The notes under the pieces are model-generated. The model was not told where the DNA came from. It saw nothing but the letters and a program-made list of their open reading frames with translations, and ran no database searches. Shown here in pieces: positions 30,796-38,206 of a stretch of 40,393 nt of DNA. The position numbers and the translations under genes were made by a program. Source of the stretch: a virus; the IMG/VR virus record IMGVR_UViG_3300034073_001729, positions 1-40,393 of that record; one strand, written 5' to 3'. Each line of letters opens with the position of its first letter. The stretch's first letter is position 1.

Positions 30796-31733
30796 TCCGC
30801 GATGACATGCTGGAAAGCGAGCGCGTTCTCGGCCTGCCGGTCGAGGCGCGCTGGCTGTACGTTTCCATCCTTTTGACAGCCGACGACCTCGGCTGTTTCG
30901 AGGCCTCGGCATTCAGGCTGGCGAGGCGATCAGACATCCGCCGGGAGACCGTCGAGCAGCTCCTGGGAATGCTTGCCGACCAGGATCTGGTGAGGCTTTA
31001 CGAGGCTTCCGGCAAGCGCTTTGGGTTCATCCCAAGGTTTCGGCAACGCATTCAGATTAAGTTCCTGAAGAACCCTCCTCCGCCCGTTGCATTGATGCAG
31101 GACGACGAGGACGCACTGAATAAAATCAAGCAGTTAACATCAAAAACAACCGTTGGAAATCCGTTGGACAACCGTTGTCCATCTGCTGGCCAACCGTCTG
31201 AAGCGAAAGCGAAAGCGAAAGCGAAAGACAAAAGCAACGCACAGCAAGCAGAGTCGGCAAAGGAACCAGAGTCGCCGCCGGAGGAGGCAGATCGCGCCGC
31301 CAAAGTCGATGAAGACGAACCCCGACCCCAACCACAGAAACGGGAGCGCCGGGTCGAGATCGCGCTGTTGCTGCGTGAGCAGGGCGTGGCCGCAATGGCT
31401 CACCACCCGACCGTGGTTGCCTGGGCGCAGACCGGCGTGACCGATGAGCAACTGACCGAGGCGGTCGGACTGGCGAGGTTGCGCAAACCAACGGGGTCGA
31501 TCCCGGTCGGGTACCTGGAGCCTATCGTTGCCGACCTGCGCAAGCCGGCGCCGCCGGTCAAGCGATCCACTGCCGACTGGTGGACCAGTGACCGGGCGAC
31601 GGATGCGAAAGCCAGGGAGCTTGGCATGCAGGCTCGGCCAGGGGAGGAGTACCCGGCTTTCCGGGCCAGGATGCGCGACGAGATCGAGCGGCGTGACCGT
31701 GCGATGCGCGAGCAACTGGGGGCGGTGGCATGA
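30780..31733 (+). CDS. Replication initiator-like protein
   Basis: Protein of 317 aa. Residues 1-95 (MPCRLIRDDMLESERVLGLPVEARWLYVSILLTADDLGCF ... DQDLVRLYEASGKRFGFIPRF) form a winged-helix domain typical of phage replication proteins of the lambda O / DnaD-like type. A low-complexity linker (about residues 115-190, with AKAKAKAKDK) follows. The C-terminal part is helical with a basic Pro/Trp segment. It probably binds origin DNA and loads host helicase. The DNA encoding the linker contains iteron-like repeats next to an AT-rich tract, as in lambda O. Confidence 0.68.
   Translation: MPCRLIRDDMLESERVLGLPVEARWLYVSILLTADDLGCFEASAFRLARRSDIRRETVEQLLGMLADQDLVRLYEASGKRFGFIPRFRQRIQIKFLKNPPPPVALMQDDEDALNKIKQLTSKTTVGNPLDNRCPSAGQPSEAKAKAKAKDKSNAQQAESAKEPESPPEEADRAAKVDEDEPRPQPQKRERRVEIALLLREQGVAAMAHHPTVVAWAQTGVTDEQLTEAVGLARLRKPTGSIPVGYLEPIVADLRKPAPPVKRSTADWWTSDRATDAKARELGMQARPGEEYPAFRARMRDEIERRDRAMREQLGAVA
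31117..31226. other. Candidate replication origin inside the initiator gene
   Basis: An AT-rich tract (31117-31149) is followed by units starting at 31150, 31161 and 31172 (each CCGTTG) and degenerate units at 31183 and 31194, all in an 11-bp register. GGACAAC-C-GTTGTCC (31166-31180) is a perfect palindrome with a 1-nt centre. Four GCGAAA copies follow at 31203-31226. Confidence 0.5.
31203..31226. repeat. Four tandem GCGAAA hexamers
   Basis: Perfect (GCGAAA)4 encoding alternating Ala-Lys in the linker of the initiator protein. Prone to copy-number change; it may also contribute a bent or easily melted flank to the putative origin. Confidence 0.9.
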
Positions 31734-32479
31734 TCCACTACCACGGATTGCCGGTGACGCCCATTGAGGCGGCGATTGCAGCAGTGCGCGGCGGACACGC
31801 GTTCGTATCGTTCGCGCACCCGGAGCAGTTGGGCCTCGCGCTGGAGGTTTGCCAGACTCTGGCGCTGGACAACGGTGCGTTTTCGGCCTGGAAGGTAGGC
31901 GCCGCCCTAACGGACTGGTCGAAGTATTACGACTGGATCGGGCATATGCACCGGCTGCCGCAATTCGATTTCGCGGTGATCCCTGACGTGATCGACGGCG
32001 ACGAGGAAGCCAACGACCGGCTGCTGGACGACTGGCCTTGGCGGACGGGGCGCTGGCGCCATGTCGGGGTGCCGGTCTGGCACCTGCACGAGTCTCTCGA
32101 GCGGCTGGAGCGGCTGGCGGCGAACTGGCCGCGCGTGGCACTCGGGTCAAGCGGAGCGTATGCGACGGTGGGTTCGACTTCGTGGTGGGCGAGGATGAGC
32201 GAAGCGATGGATGTGCTGTGCGACCGCGACGGCCGGCCGACGACGAAGCTGCACGGCCTGCGGATGCTGGACACGGATGTGTTTCCGTCGTTCCCGTTTT
32301 CGTCGGCGGACTCCACAAACATCGGGCGCAACGTCGGCATCGACTCCAGGTGGCGCGGAACCTACACCCCGGCCAGCAAAGCGGGGCGAGCCGCAGTGAT
32401 TCGGGAGCGCATTGAGGTGGTGCAAGGCGCGACGTACTGGGTCGATGGCCCGCAACAGGACGACTGGTTGGCAGCATGA
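31730..32479 (+). CDS. DpdA/TGT-like putative DNA base-exchange enzyme
   Basis: Protein of 249 aa. Motif order parallels tRNA-guanine transglycosylases: LDNGAFSAW (D47, cf. TDSGGFQ), VIPDVIDGD (D86), VPVWHLHES, ALGSSG (139-142), KLHGLRML (175-180) and SADSTNIGRN (D194). I recognise this set from phage proteins assigned to the DpdA group, which swap guanine in DNA for a 7-deazaguanine and so evade restriction. No queC/D/E or folE genes are present, so the precursor would come from the host. The fold and activity are inferred; it could be another TIM-barrel enzyme. It overlaps its neighbours by 4 nt, between replication and packaging genes. Confidence 0.5.
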   Translation: MIHYHGLPVTPIEAAIAAVRGGHAFVSFAHPEQLGLALEVCQTLALDNGAFSAWKVGAALTDWSKYYDWIGHMHRLPQFDFAVIPDVIDGDEEANDRLLDDWPWRTGRWRHVGVPVWHLHESLERLERLAANWPRVALGSSGAYATVGSTSWWARMSEAMDVLCDRDGRPTTKLHGLRMLDTDVFPSFPFSSADSTNIGRNVGIDSRWRGTYTPASKAGRAAVIRERIEVVQGATYWVDGPQQDDWLAA

Positions 32480-32691
32480 GCAGCGACGAAACCTACGACC
32501 CGATCGAGACGCCGGTCCGGACGCCGCAGCCTGCCGGCATCCTGCCGCGCGATCTTGAGCGCCGCCTGATCCTGGCTAGCCAGTTGCCGGTCGAGCGCGA
32601 TCGTCTGCGGGCCATCGACAACGCCGTGACGTTGGGCCGCCTGCACTACCCGCATCTCTGGCGACGGGAGGCGCGCAAGCCGTGGCTGTGA
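32476..32691 (+). CDS. Small hypothetical protein
   Basis: Protein of 71 aa. A disordered N-terminus with Pro (DETYDPIETPVRTPQPAG) is followed by a helical basic part (LPRDLERRLILASQLPVERDRLRAIDNAVTLGRLHYPHLW). No domain recognised. It overlaps the DpdA-like gene by 4 nt and the next gene by 10 nt, so it belongs to the same translational chain. Confidence 0.55.
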   Translation: MSSDETYDPIETPVRTPQPAGILPRDLERRLILASQLPVERDRLRAIDNAVTLGRLHYPHLWRREARKPWL

Positions 32692-32945
32692 CCGAGTGCC
32701 TCGGCTGCGAGCTGATCGGCGTCGATGGCCGGCAGGTGACGCTGCATGACGGAACGGTGGTCTGCAACCAGTGCGAGCAGTGGCGAATGGAGTGCGAGGC
32801 CAGACACCTGCTAAACATGCCTCTAGGACCGCGTAGGAAGGCGCTAGACGCGATCAGCGAGAAAAGAGGTCCGAAGGTACTGGGGCCGCTGAAGAATCGA
32901 ATGGAGGCGCTCTGGCGCGGTCGTAGGGGTATCGGCGGTGGATGA
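32682..32945 (+). CDS. Small zinc-ribbon-like protein
   Basis: Protein of 87 aa starting at GTG 32682. MAVTECLGCELIG (CxxC) and VVCNQCEQWRMECEARHLLNMP (CxxC) form a short zinc ribbon, followed by a basic helical tail (PRRKALDAISEKRGPKVLGPLKNRMEALWRGRRG). The WR.ECEAR..L.MP segment recurs in phage proteins of unknown function. Possibly nucleic-acid binding. It ends at an ATGA overlap with the next gene. Confidence 0.6.
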   Translation: MAVTECLGCELIGVDGRQVTLHDGTVVCNQCEQWRMECEARHLLNMPLGPRRKALDAISEKRGPKVLGPLKNRMEALWRGRRGIGGG

Positions 32946-33211
32946 GGGGCGACATGGGTAAACGAATCGTCCTAGTGGCGGTCAATGATCAGGGTCGGCG
33001 CATTGGGATGAGCCACCACAACGCCAGGATTCCGGATACCGTGGTGGCCGCGATCCGGCTCGCGCACGAACAGGACGGGGTTGGCTACCGGCAGTTGGCC
33101 AGGATTCACGGATTGAGCCGGCACACTGTGGCAAAATTGTGCCGCTATGAGCGCCGATGGCAGATGCCTTTTGCCTGGAAACGAGTGGTGGTGAATGATG
33201 AACACGGCTGA
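32942..33211 (+). CDS. Small HTH protein before terminase
   Basis: Protein of 89 aa from ATG 32942, overlapping the previous stop; ATG 32954 with GAGGGG upstream is an alternative start. IPDTVVAAIRLAHEQDGVGYRQLARIHGLSRHTVAKLCRYERR is a clear helix-turn-helix of the resolvase/transposase-like class, recognition helix SRHTVAKLCRYE. As the last regulator-like gene before packaging genes it is a candidate late activator for the GGTGCCCGT promoters. That is a guess from position. Confidence 0.65.
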   Translation: MRGDMGKRIVLVAVNDQGRRIGMSHHNARIPDTVVAAIRLAHEQDGVGYRQLARIHGLSRHTVAKLCRYERRWQMPFAWKRVVVNDEHG

Positions 33212-33692
33212 ACGGATGAAGACCAGGGTCGGTGACCGTCCGTCTAAGGGAACAAGGGGACGGCTACCAGAACCGGTTCCGGTTGAGCATGCTGATGCGA
33301 TTATCGAGTGGATCGCGCAGGGAAAGACGCTGCGACAGTGGTGTCGGGATCATGAGATCCATTACGGGACCGTCTACCTATGGCTGGCAAAGGACAAGAT
33401 TTTTGCTCAACGCTTCGCGGAGGCAAGGGCAATTGGGGCGGACTGCATTGCCGAGGAAGTGCTGGCAATTGCGGATACGACGCAGGAAGGCGTTACGACC
33501 AGAATCACTGAGCGCGGGGTCGAAGAGACCCGGGAGGATATGCTCGGGCATCGCAAGCTGCAGGTTGAGACGCGGCTTAAGTTGCTGGCCAAGTGGTTCC
33601 CGCAGAAGTACGGGGACAAGGTCGATCTGCAGCATGGTGGTTCGATCACGCTGACGGTGGCGACCGGCATCCCCGATGCAGAAGTCGATTGA
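33195..33692 (+). CDS. terS: Terminase small subunit
   Basis: Protein of 165 aa. HTH region EHADAIIEWIAQGKTLRQWCRDHEIHYGTVYLWLAKDKIFAQRFAEARAIGADCIAEEVLAIAD is the characteristic N-terminal DNA-binding domain of terminase small subunits of this type. The segment LGHRKLQVETRLKLLAKWFPQKYGDKVDLQHGG is a family hallmark. It recognises the packaging site and feeds DNA to the large subunit, whose gene overlaps by 17 nt. Two ATGs (MMN) are adjacent. Confidence 0.88.
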   Translation: MMNTAERMKTRVGDRPSKGTRGRLPEPVPVEHADAIIEWIAQGKTLRQWCRDHEIHYGTVYLWLAKDKIFAQRFAEARAIGADCIAEEVLAIADTTQEGVTTRITERGVEETREDMLGHRKLQVETRLKLLAKWFPQKYGDKVDLQHGGSITLTVATGIPDAEVD

Positions 33693-35007
33693 CCTAGGCT
33701 ACAGGCCGCGTCCCTGGCAGCTTGAGTGTCACAAGCAGCGCAAGCGATTCACTGTCCTGGCGCTGCATCGCCGCGCCGGCAAGACGGAACTGGCGCTGAT
33801 GGAGTTGATCGACAAGGCGCTCAAGTGCCGCAAGGAACTGGGCCTGTTCTTCTACGTCGCGCCGTTTCTAAAGCAGGCAAAGGCCATCGCTTGGCAGCGC
33901 CTGAAGACCAGGATAGAGCCGCTGCGGCAGGTCAATGCCGTGACGATCAGCGAGGTGGATCTGTCGGTCACGTTCCTGCACAACGGCGCAATGATCCGCG
34001 TGTTCGGGGCTGACAATCCGGATGCTGCGCGTGGTGTCCGCCTGGATGGCGTCGTGCTCGACGAGGTCGCTCAGATCAAGCCGGAGATCTGGCAAGACGT
34101 GCTTCAACCGGCGCTGTCAGACCGCCTGGGCTGGGCCATGATGATCGGCACACCCTCCGGCATCAACCTGTTCAGCGAGCTGTACTATCGGGCGCAGGAT
34201 CTGCCGGACTGGCATGCCGCGAGGTACACGGTCAACGATACCTCGGCCATGGATCCGCAGGAGGTGGAGCGCCTCCAGCGAGACATGAGCGAGGCCAGCT
34301 TCGCGCGCGAGTATCTGTGCGACTTCAGCGCTGCCGGCGACGACCAGTTGATCCCGCTGGCCCTGGCCGAGGAGGCCGCGCGGCGGACGTACAGCAAGGA
34401 CGCCATTGAGCATGCGCCGACGATCCTCGGCGTGGATCCGGCCCGGTTTGGTGACGACCGCAGCGTCATCGTGCGCCGCCAGGGGCTGCAGATGTTCGCA
34501 GCGACCGTCTACCGTGGCCTGGACAACATGGATCTGGCTGGCCGGGTGGCTGCGCAGATCATCGAGCATGAGCCGGATGCGGTGTTCATCGATTCCGGCG
34601 CCGGTGCCGGCGTCATCGACCGCCTGCGGCAGCTCGATCACGATGTCATCGAGGTTCCGTTCGGCGGGCGGGCCAATGCTGCCAACCTGTTCCTCAACCG
34701 CCGGGCCGAAATGTGGTGGTCCGTCCGCGAATGGCTGGAGCAAGGCGGGGCGATCCCGAATGACATCGGCCTGAAGCAGGAACTGGCCACGCCGATCTAC
34801 TGGTACGACCAGCAGGGGCGCCGGGTGCTTGAGCCGAAGGACCGCATCAAGGAGCGCTTGCAGGGCGGCGGGTCACCAGACATGGCCGACGCCCTGGCAC
34901 TCACGTTTGCGCATCCTGTCGGCAAGCGCCTGCCACGCGACATCTACGAGCGGGTGCGGCGCGCCAAGTCCGAAGAGTACGACCCGTATCGGGGCGTGTT
35001 GCAGTAG
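33676..35007 (+). CDS. terL: Terminase large subunit
   Basis: Protein of 443 aa. Walker A HRRAGKT (residues 31-37), Walker B VVLDE (126-130, with D129 and E130), and the RNase H-like nuclease with GVDPARFGDD (D254), VFIDSGAGAG (D306) and DMADALAL (D402 and D405). It powers DNA translocation into the head through the portal and cuts concatemers. Start codon and overlap with terS are normal. The packaging mode (headful or cohesive ends) cannot be told from motifs by eye. Confidence 0.93.
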   Translation: MQKSIDLGYRPRPWQLECHKQRKRFTVLALHRRAGKTELALMELIDKALKCRKELGLFFYVAPFLKQAKAIAWQRLKTRIEPLRQVNAVTISEVDLSVTFLHNGAMIRVFGADNPDAARGVRLDGVVLDEVAQIKPEIWQDVLQPALSDRLGWAMMIGTPSGINLFSELYYRAQDLPDWHAARYTVNDTSAMDPQEVERLQRDMSEASFAREYLCDFSAAGDDQLIPLALAEEAARRTYSKDAIEHAPTILGVDPARFGDDRSVIVRRQGLQMFAATVYRGLDNMDLAGRVAAQIIEHEPDAVFIDSGAGAGVIDRLRQLDHDVIEVPFGGRANAANLFLNRRAEMWWSVREWLEQGGAIPNDIGLKQELATPIYWYDQQGRRVLEPKDRIKERLQGGGSPDMADALALTFAHPVGKRLPRDIYERVRRAKSEEYDPYRGVLQ

Positions 35008-35040
35008 GGTGCCCGTGATTGATGGGCGGTCGGGTATGTT
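35008..35040 (+). promoter_or_regulatory. Candidate late promoter copy 2
   Basis: GGTGCCCGT (35008-35016), 18-nt spacer, TATGTT (35035-35040), immediately after the terL stop. Predicted start near 35047 and a 20-nt leader with AGGAGA before ATG 35067. It would drive the portal unit. Confidence 0.5.
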
Positions 35041-35066
35041 GGATGTAATGATCAGGAGATCAAACC

Positions 35067-35444
35067 ATGTTCGGATTTGACATCGGCGGTCTGCTTGGCG
35101 GTGCTATCGGAGGCCTCATCGGCGGCATCATGGGTCCACTTGGCAGTCTGGCCGGCGGCATGAAGGGCTATGCAAAGCGGTCGGATGTCGGCCGGCAAAT
35201 GAAGCACCAGTTGCAGCAACAGGAAGCTGCGCAGCGCCAGACCCTGGCGGCATCGGAGCGGCAGCGGCAGGTCAGCGAGCAGGCCATGAACCGTGCCAAC
35301 CAGCGTCAGCCCAATGTGCGCGGCATCATGGAAGGCGCGATGCAACAGGCTGCTGGTGGCCCGTCTGGCACGATGCTCACCGGGCCCTCCGGCATTGCGC
35401 CAGGAGATTTGAATTTAGGCAGAGCCACTCTTCTAGGCTCATAA
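35067..35444 (+). CDS. Glycine-zipper virion-associated protein
   Basis: Protein of 125 aa. The N-terminus is a glycine-zipper hydrophobic stretch (FDIGGLLGGAIGGLIGGIMGPLGSLAGG, about residues 4-32). A Gln-rich charged helix (QMKHQLQQQEAAQRQTLAASERQRQ) and a Gly/Pro tail ending ATLLGS follow. The same position between terL and portal holds similar small proteins in related phages. A membrane-active or core-filling virion protein is plausible but unproven. Confidence 0.6.
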   Translation: MFGFDIGGLLGGAIGGLIGGIMGPLGSLAGGMKGYAKRSDVGRQMKHQLQQQEAAQRQTLAASERQRQVSEQAMNRANQRQPNVRGIMEGAMQQAAGGPSGTMLTGPSGIAPGDLNLGRATLLGS

Positions 35445-35547
35445 ACAAGTGATTTTGCGCGCAGCTAGGTTAGCTCCCGAAAGCCGGTTTCCTGACCCGG
35501 TTGCTGCGTGCATTCATTTTGTCAGGTCGATCATTCAGGAGATCGAG
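35445..35547 (+). promoter_or_regulatory. Structured leader ahead of HNH gene
   Basis: GCGCGCAGC (35457-35465) can pair with GCTGCGTGC (35503-35511), 9 bp with one G-U. Inside lie CCGG segments (from 35484 and 35497) able to pair. AGCTA-GGT-TAGCT (35463-35475) is an alternative hairpin. The region is non-coding and probably came with the endonuclease. CAGGAGAT precedes ATG 35548. Confidence 0.4.
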
Positions 35548-36057
35548 ATGGCAGGAAAACTTAAAGACATTGCAGGCCAAAAATTCGGTCGTTTAACAGT
35601 TATTTATAGAGTGCCTCATGACGGTACGGCAAGAGTGGCAAAATGGTTGTGCGTATGCGAATGCGGGCATGAACACATAGCGTTTGGCAATCATTTGCGT
35701 TCTGGTGTAACTACAGAATGTACTGAATGCTGGCGTAGCAAAAGACCGAATCGCTATGAAACAAAAACGAGGCTTTATGGGATTTGGACTGGCATGCGTA
35801 AACGATGCCAGAATGAAGCCGTAGCTTCGTGGAAACATTACGGTGCAAAAGGCATCGCAGTGTGCGACGAATGGCAGGATTATCAAGCGTTCAAAGCGTG
35901 GGCGTTAACACATGGATATGCCAATGATTTGACGATTGAGCGAATCAATCCAAACATCGGATACATTCCATCAAATTGCGAATGGATTACCAAATCTGAA
36001 AACAGCAGACGTTGCTCAGTGTTGCGATGGGCGCGTGAAAAAGGAAAAGCAGCATGA
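35548..36057 (+). CDS. HNH-type homing endonuclease
   Basis: Protein of 169 aa from ATG 35548; the frame is open 33 codons upstream without a signal. GQKFGRLTVIYRV, a Cys pattern (CVCECGH...TECTEC), YGIWTGMRKRC, HYGAKGIAVCDEWQDYQAF and LTIERINPNIGYIPSNCEWI are the standard blocks of freestanding phage HNH endonucleases. Base composition is clearly more AT-rich than the flanking virion genes, a sign of lateral entry. It sits exactly between two structural genes, and its stop overlaps the portal start (ATGA), so portal translation is now coupled to it. Confidence 0.85.
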   Translation: MAGKLKDIAGQKFGRLTVIYRVPHDGTARVAKWLCVCECGHEHIAFGNHLRSGVTTECTECWRSKRPNRYETKTRLYGIWTGMRKRCQNEAVASWKHYGAKGIAVCDEWQDYQAFKAWALTHGYANDLTIERINPNIGYIPSNCEWITKSENSRRCSVLRWAREKGKAA

Positions 36058-37778
36058 GCCAATTCCCACGCGACACGCAGTCATATTCAAAAACGCCCAA
36101 GCGCGACAAGCTCTTCACCAGATGGGGCATGCTCAAGAGTGAGCGCGCTACCTTCTGGGCGCACTGGCAGGAACTGACCACCTATCTGCTGCCGCGCAAC
36201 GGGCGTTACTTCCGCCAGGATCGCAACCGTGGCGAGCGCCGCCATAACTCGATCTACGACAACTCCGGTACCAGGGCGCTGCGTGTGCTCGGTGCCGGCA
36301 TGATGGCCGGGGCGACCAGTCCTGCCAGACCCTGGTTCCGCCTCGGCACACCGGACCCGGAACTCAATGCCTTCCAGCCGGCGCGTCTCTGGCTAGACGA
36401 TGTCGGCCGCAGGATGCAGGGCATCTTCCAGCGCTCGAACGCGTATCGCGCCTTGCATCAGATGTACGAGGAACTCGGGTGCTTCGGCACCGCGTCGTCG
36501 CTGCTGCTGCCGGACTACGACAACGTCATCCATCTGTATCCCTCGACAGTCGGCGAGTTCGCCGTGGCGACCGACTACCAGGGACATGTCACCACGATCT
36601 ATCGCGAGTTCGAGAAGACCGTTGCCGAGTTGGTCTCTGAGTTCGGCCGCGAGAATTGCAGCCTGTCGGTGCGCAACCTGTACGACCGTGGCAATCTGGA
36701 TTCGTGGGTGCCGATCATCCATGCTGTCGAGCCGCGCGCTGATCGCGATGTCCGCAAGCGGGACTCGCTGAACATGCCCTGGCTGTCCTGCTACTTCGAG
36801 GTCGGTGGCGAGCCGGACAAGTTCCTGCGTGAGTCTGGCTACAAGTCATTCCCCGCTCTGGTGCCGCGCTGGGCCGTGGCCGGCGGCGATGTCTACGGAC
36901 ACTCACCCGGCATGGAAGCGCTCGGCGACATCAAGCAGCTCCAGCATGAGCAGCTACGCAAGGCGCAGGGCATCGACTACCAGACCAAGCCACCGCTGCA
37001 GGTGCCGGTCAGCATGAAGAACCGGGATGTCGAGACACTCCCTGGTGGCATCTCGTTCGTGGACATGAACAGCCCGTCTGGTGGCATCAAGACGGCGTTT
37101 GAGGTGCGGCTGGATCTCAACCATCTGCTGATGGACATCCAGGACGTGCGCGAGCGCATCCGTGGGGCGTTCTATGCCGACTTGTTCCTGATGCTGGCCA
37201 ATGCGACGGCTACGCGCATGACGGCGACCGAGGTTGCCGAGCGGCACGAAGAGAAGCTGCTGATGCTTGGCCCGGTGCTCGAGCGACTGCACAACGAGTT
37301 GCTCCAGCCGCTGATCGATACGACCTTCGAGCGCATGGTCGAGGCGAATCTGCTGCCGCCGCCGCCGCCAGAACTGGCCGGCATGGAGCTGCAGGTCGAG
37401 TTCGTTTCCATGCTGGCGCAGGCGCAGCGCGCGGTCGGCACAAACAGCGTGGACCGATTCGTGGGCAACCTGGGCGCCATCGCGCAGATGAAGCCAGATG
37501 TGCTTGACAAGTTCGACAGTGATGCCTGGGCAGATGCCTATGCCGACATGCTTGGAGTCGATCCGAAGATCATCGTTGCGAATGAGCAGGTCGCTGTCGT
37601 GCGGCAGGCTCGGGACCGTGCCATGGCTGCCCAGGCGGAAATGGCGGCCATGGAACAGCAGGCCAAGGTAGCGAAGGATCTAGCCGCCGCGCCGACCAAT
37701 GAGCCCAATGTGCTCATGGATGTGATGAACATGTTCTCCGGCTACGGCAGCCCGTCGGCGGTCGAGGTCGGACAGTAA
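36054..37778 (+). CDS. Portal protein
   Basis: Protein of 574 aa. Early motifs RDKLFTRWGMLKSERATFWAHWQELTTYLLPRNGR and LGAGMMAGATSPARPWFRL are typical of podovirus head-tail connectors. QLQHEQLRKAQGIDYQTKPPLQVP and RTAFEV/NATATRMTATEVAERHEEKL-type blocks also match the family. The C-terminus is an Ala/Met-rich helix (ARDRAMAAQAEMAAMEQQAKVAKDL), the barrel-like extension. Twelve copies would form the DNA channel at one head vertex. It follows the HNH gene with a 4-nt overlap. Confidence 0.92.
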   Translation: MSQFPRDTQSYSKTPKRDKLFTRWGMLKSERATFWAHWQELTTYLLPRNGRYFRQDRNRGERRHNSIYDNSGTRALRVLGAGMMAGATSPARPWFRLGTPDPELNAFQPARLWLDDVGRRMQGIFQRSNAYRALHQMYEELGCFGTASSLLLPDYDNVIHLYPSTVGEFAVATDYQGHVTTIYREFEKTVAELVSEFGRENCSLSVRNLYDRGNLDSWVPIIHAVEPRADRDVRKRDSLNMPWLSCYFEVGGEPDKFLRESGYKSFPALVPRWAVAGGDVYGHSPGMEALGDIKQLQHEQLRKAQGIDYQTKPPLQVPVSMKNRDVETLPGGISFVDMNSPSGGIKTAFEVRLDLNHLLMDIQDVRERIRGAFYADLFLMLANATATRMTATEVAERHEEKLLMLGPVLERLHNELLQPLIDTTFERMVEANLLPPPPPELAGMELQVEFVSMLAQAQRAVGTNSVDRFVGNLGAIAQMKPDVLDKFDSDAWADAYADMLGVDPKIIVANEQVAVVRQARDRAMAAQAEMAAMEQQAKVAKDLAAAPTNEPNVLMDVMNMFSGYGSPSAVEVGQ

Positions 37779-37787
37779 GGGGGCGCC

Positions 37788-37916
37788 ATGCCAGCACGAT
37801 CAGCAAAGCAAGCCGCGCTCATGCGCGCCGTCGCCCACAGTGCCAAGTTCGCCAAAAAGGTCGGCATCCCGCAGTCGGTCGGGCGCGAGTACAGCAAGAA
37901 GCCGAAGAAGAAATGA
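37788..37916 (+). CDS. Small basic protein after portal
   Basis: Protein of 42 aa (MPARSAKQAALMRAVAHSAKFAKK then VGIPQSVGREYSKKPKKK), strongly basic. The pattern MPA.S..Q..LM.AVAH...F.KKVGIPQSVG.E recurs in very small phage proteins near portal genes. GGGGGCGCC precedes the ATG and the stop overlaps the next ATG. It may bind DNA or the acidic surface of a virion protein. Function unknown. Confidence 0.65.
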   Translation: MPARSAKQAALMRAVAHSAKFAKKVGIPQSVGREYSKKPKKK

Positions 37917-38206
37917 TGCTGCTGCACCTCGGTGACCCCCCGGCTGGTTGGGAGCGGGTGCCGGGGTTTGAGGGGTTCATCCGCGAGATCGTCGTCGTCC
38001 CTTCGAAGGATGGCGAGCAGGGCCCACCTGGGCCGCAGGGTGAGCGTGGCGAACCTGGGCGCGATGCCGACCCGGAGCAGGTATTGGCGGTAGTGGCGCA
38101 GGCCGTCGATAAATATCGCGAGAAGGAGCTAACGCAAACTAAGGGAGTAATTGCGGCATTCTGGGGTAAATGGCAAAATAAAGCCTCCAACAAGGAGGCT
38201 TTATGA
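37913..38206 (+). CDS. Collagen-like fibre protein, N-terminal part
   Basis: Protein of 97 aa. An N-terminal segment (LLHLGDPPAGWERVPGFEGFIREIVVVPSK) is followed by a Gly-X-Y stretch (DGEQGPPGPQGERGEPGRDA) and a helical part DPEQVLAVVAQAVDKYREKEL. The last 20 or so residues (GVIAAFWGKWQNKASNKEAL) read differently and come from the inserted endonuclease segment. The gene at 38870 is in the same frame and carries another Gly-X-Y stretch, so this looks like the 5' piece of one interrupted fibre gene. The stop is inside a hairpin. Confidence 0.65.
   Translation: MMLLHLGDPPAGWERVPGFEGFIREIVVVPSKDGEQGPPGPQGERGEPGRDADPEQVLAVVAQAVDKYREKELTQTKGVIAAFWGKWQNKASNKEAL
38178..38204 (+). promoter_or_regulatory. 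Hairpin covering RBS and start of the GIY-YIG gene
   Basis: ATAAAGCCTCC (38178-38188) pairs perfectly with GGAGGCTTTAT (38194-38204) around a 5-nt loop AACAA. The 3' arm holds both GGAGG (the ribosome-binding site) and the first two bases of ATG 38203. It should repress translation when formed. It also resembles a terminator stem with a weak T tract. Confidence 0.8.

Noticed and set aside
31140-32477. 445-aa open frame on the minus strand
   Set aside because: It is antisense to the initiator and DpdA-like genes, is Arg/Pro/Ser-rich as expected for a GC-rich shadow frame, and has no recognisable motif.
35445-35547. tRNA gene
   Set aside because: The folded region lacks a T-arm consensus, an acceptor stem of normal form and an anticodon arm.
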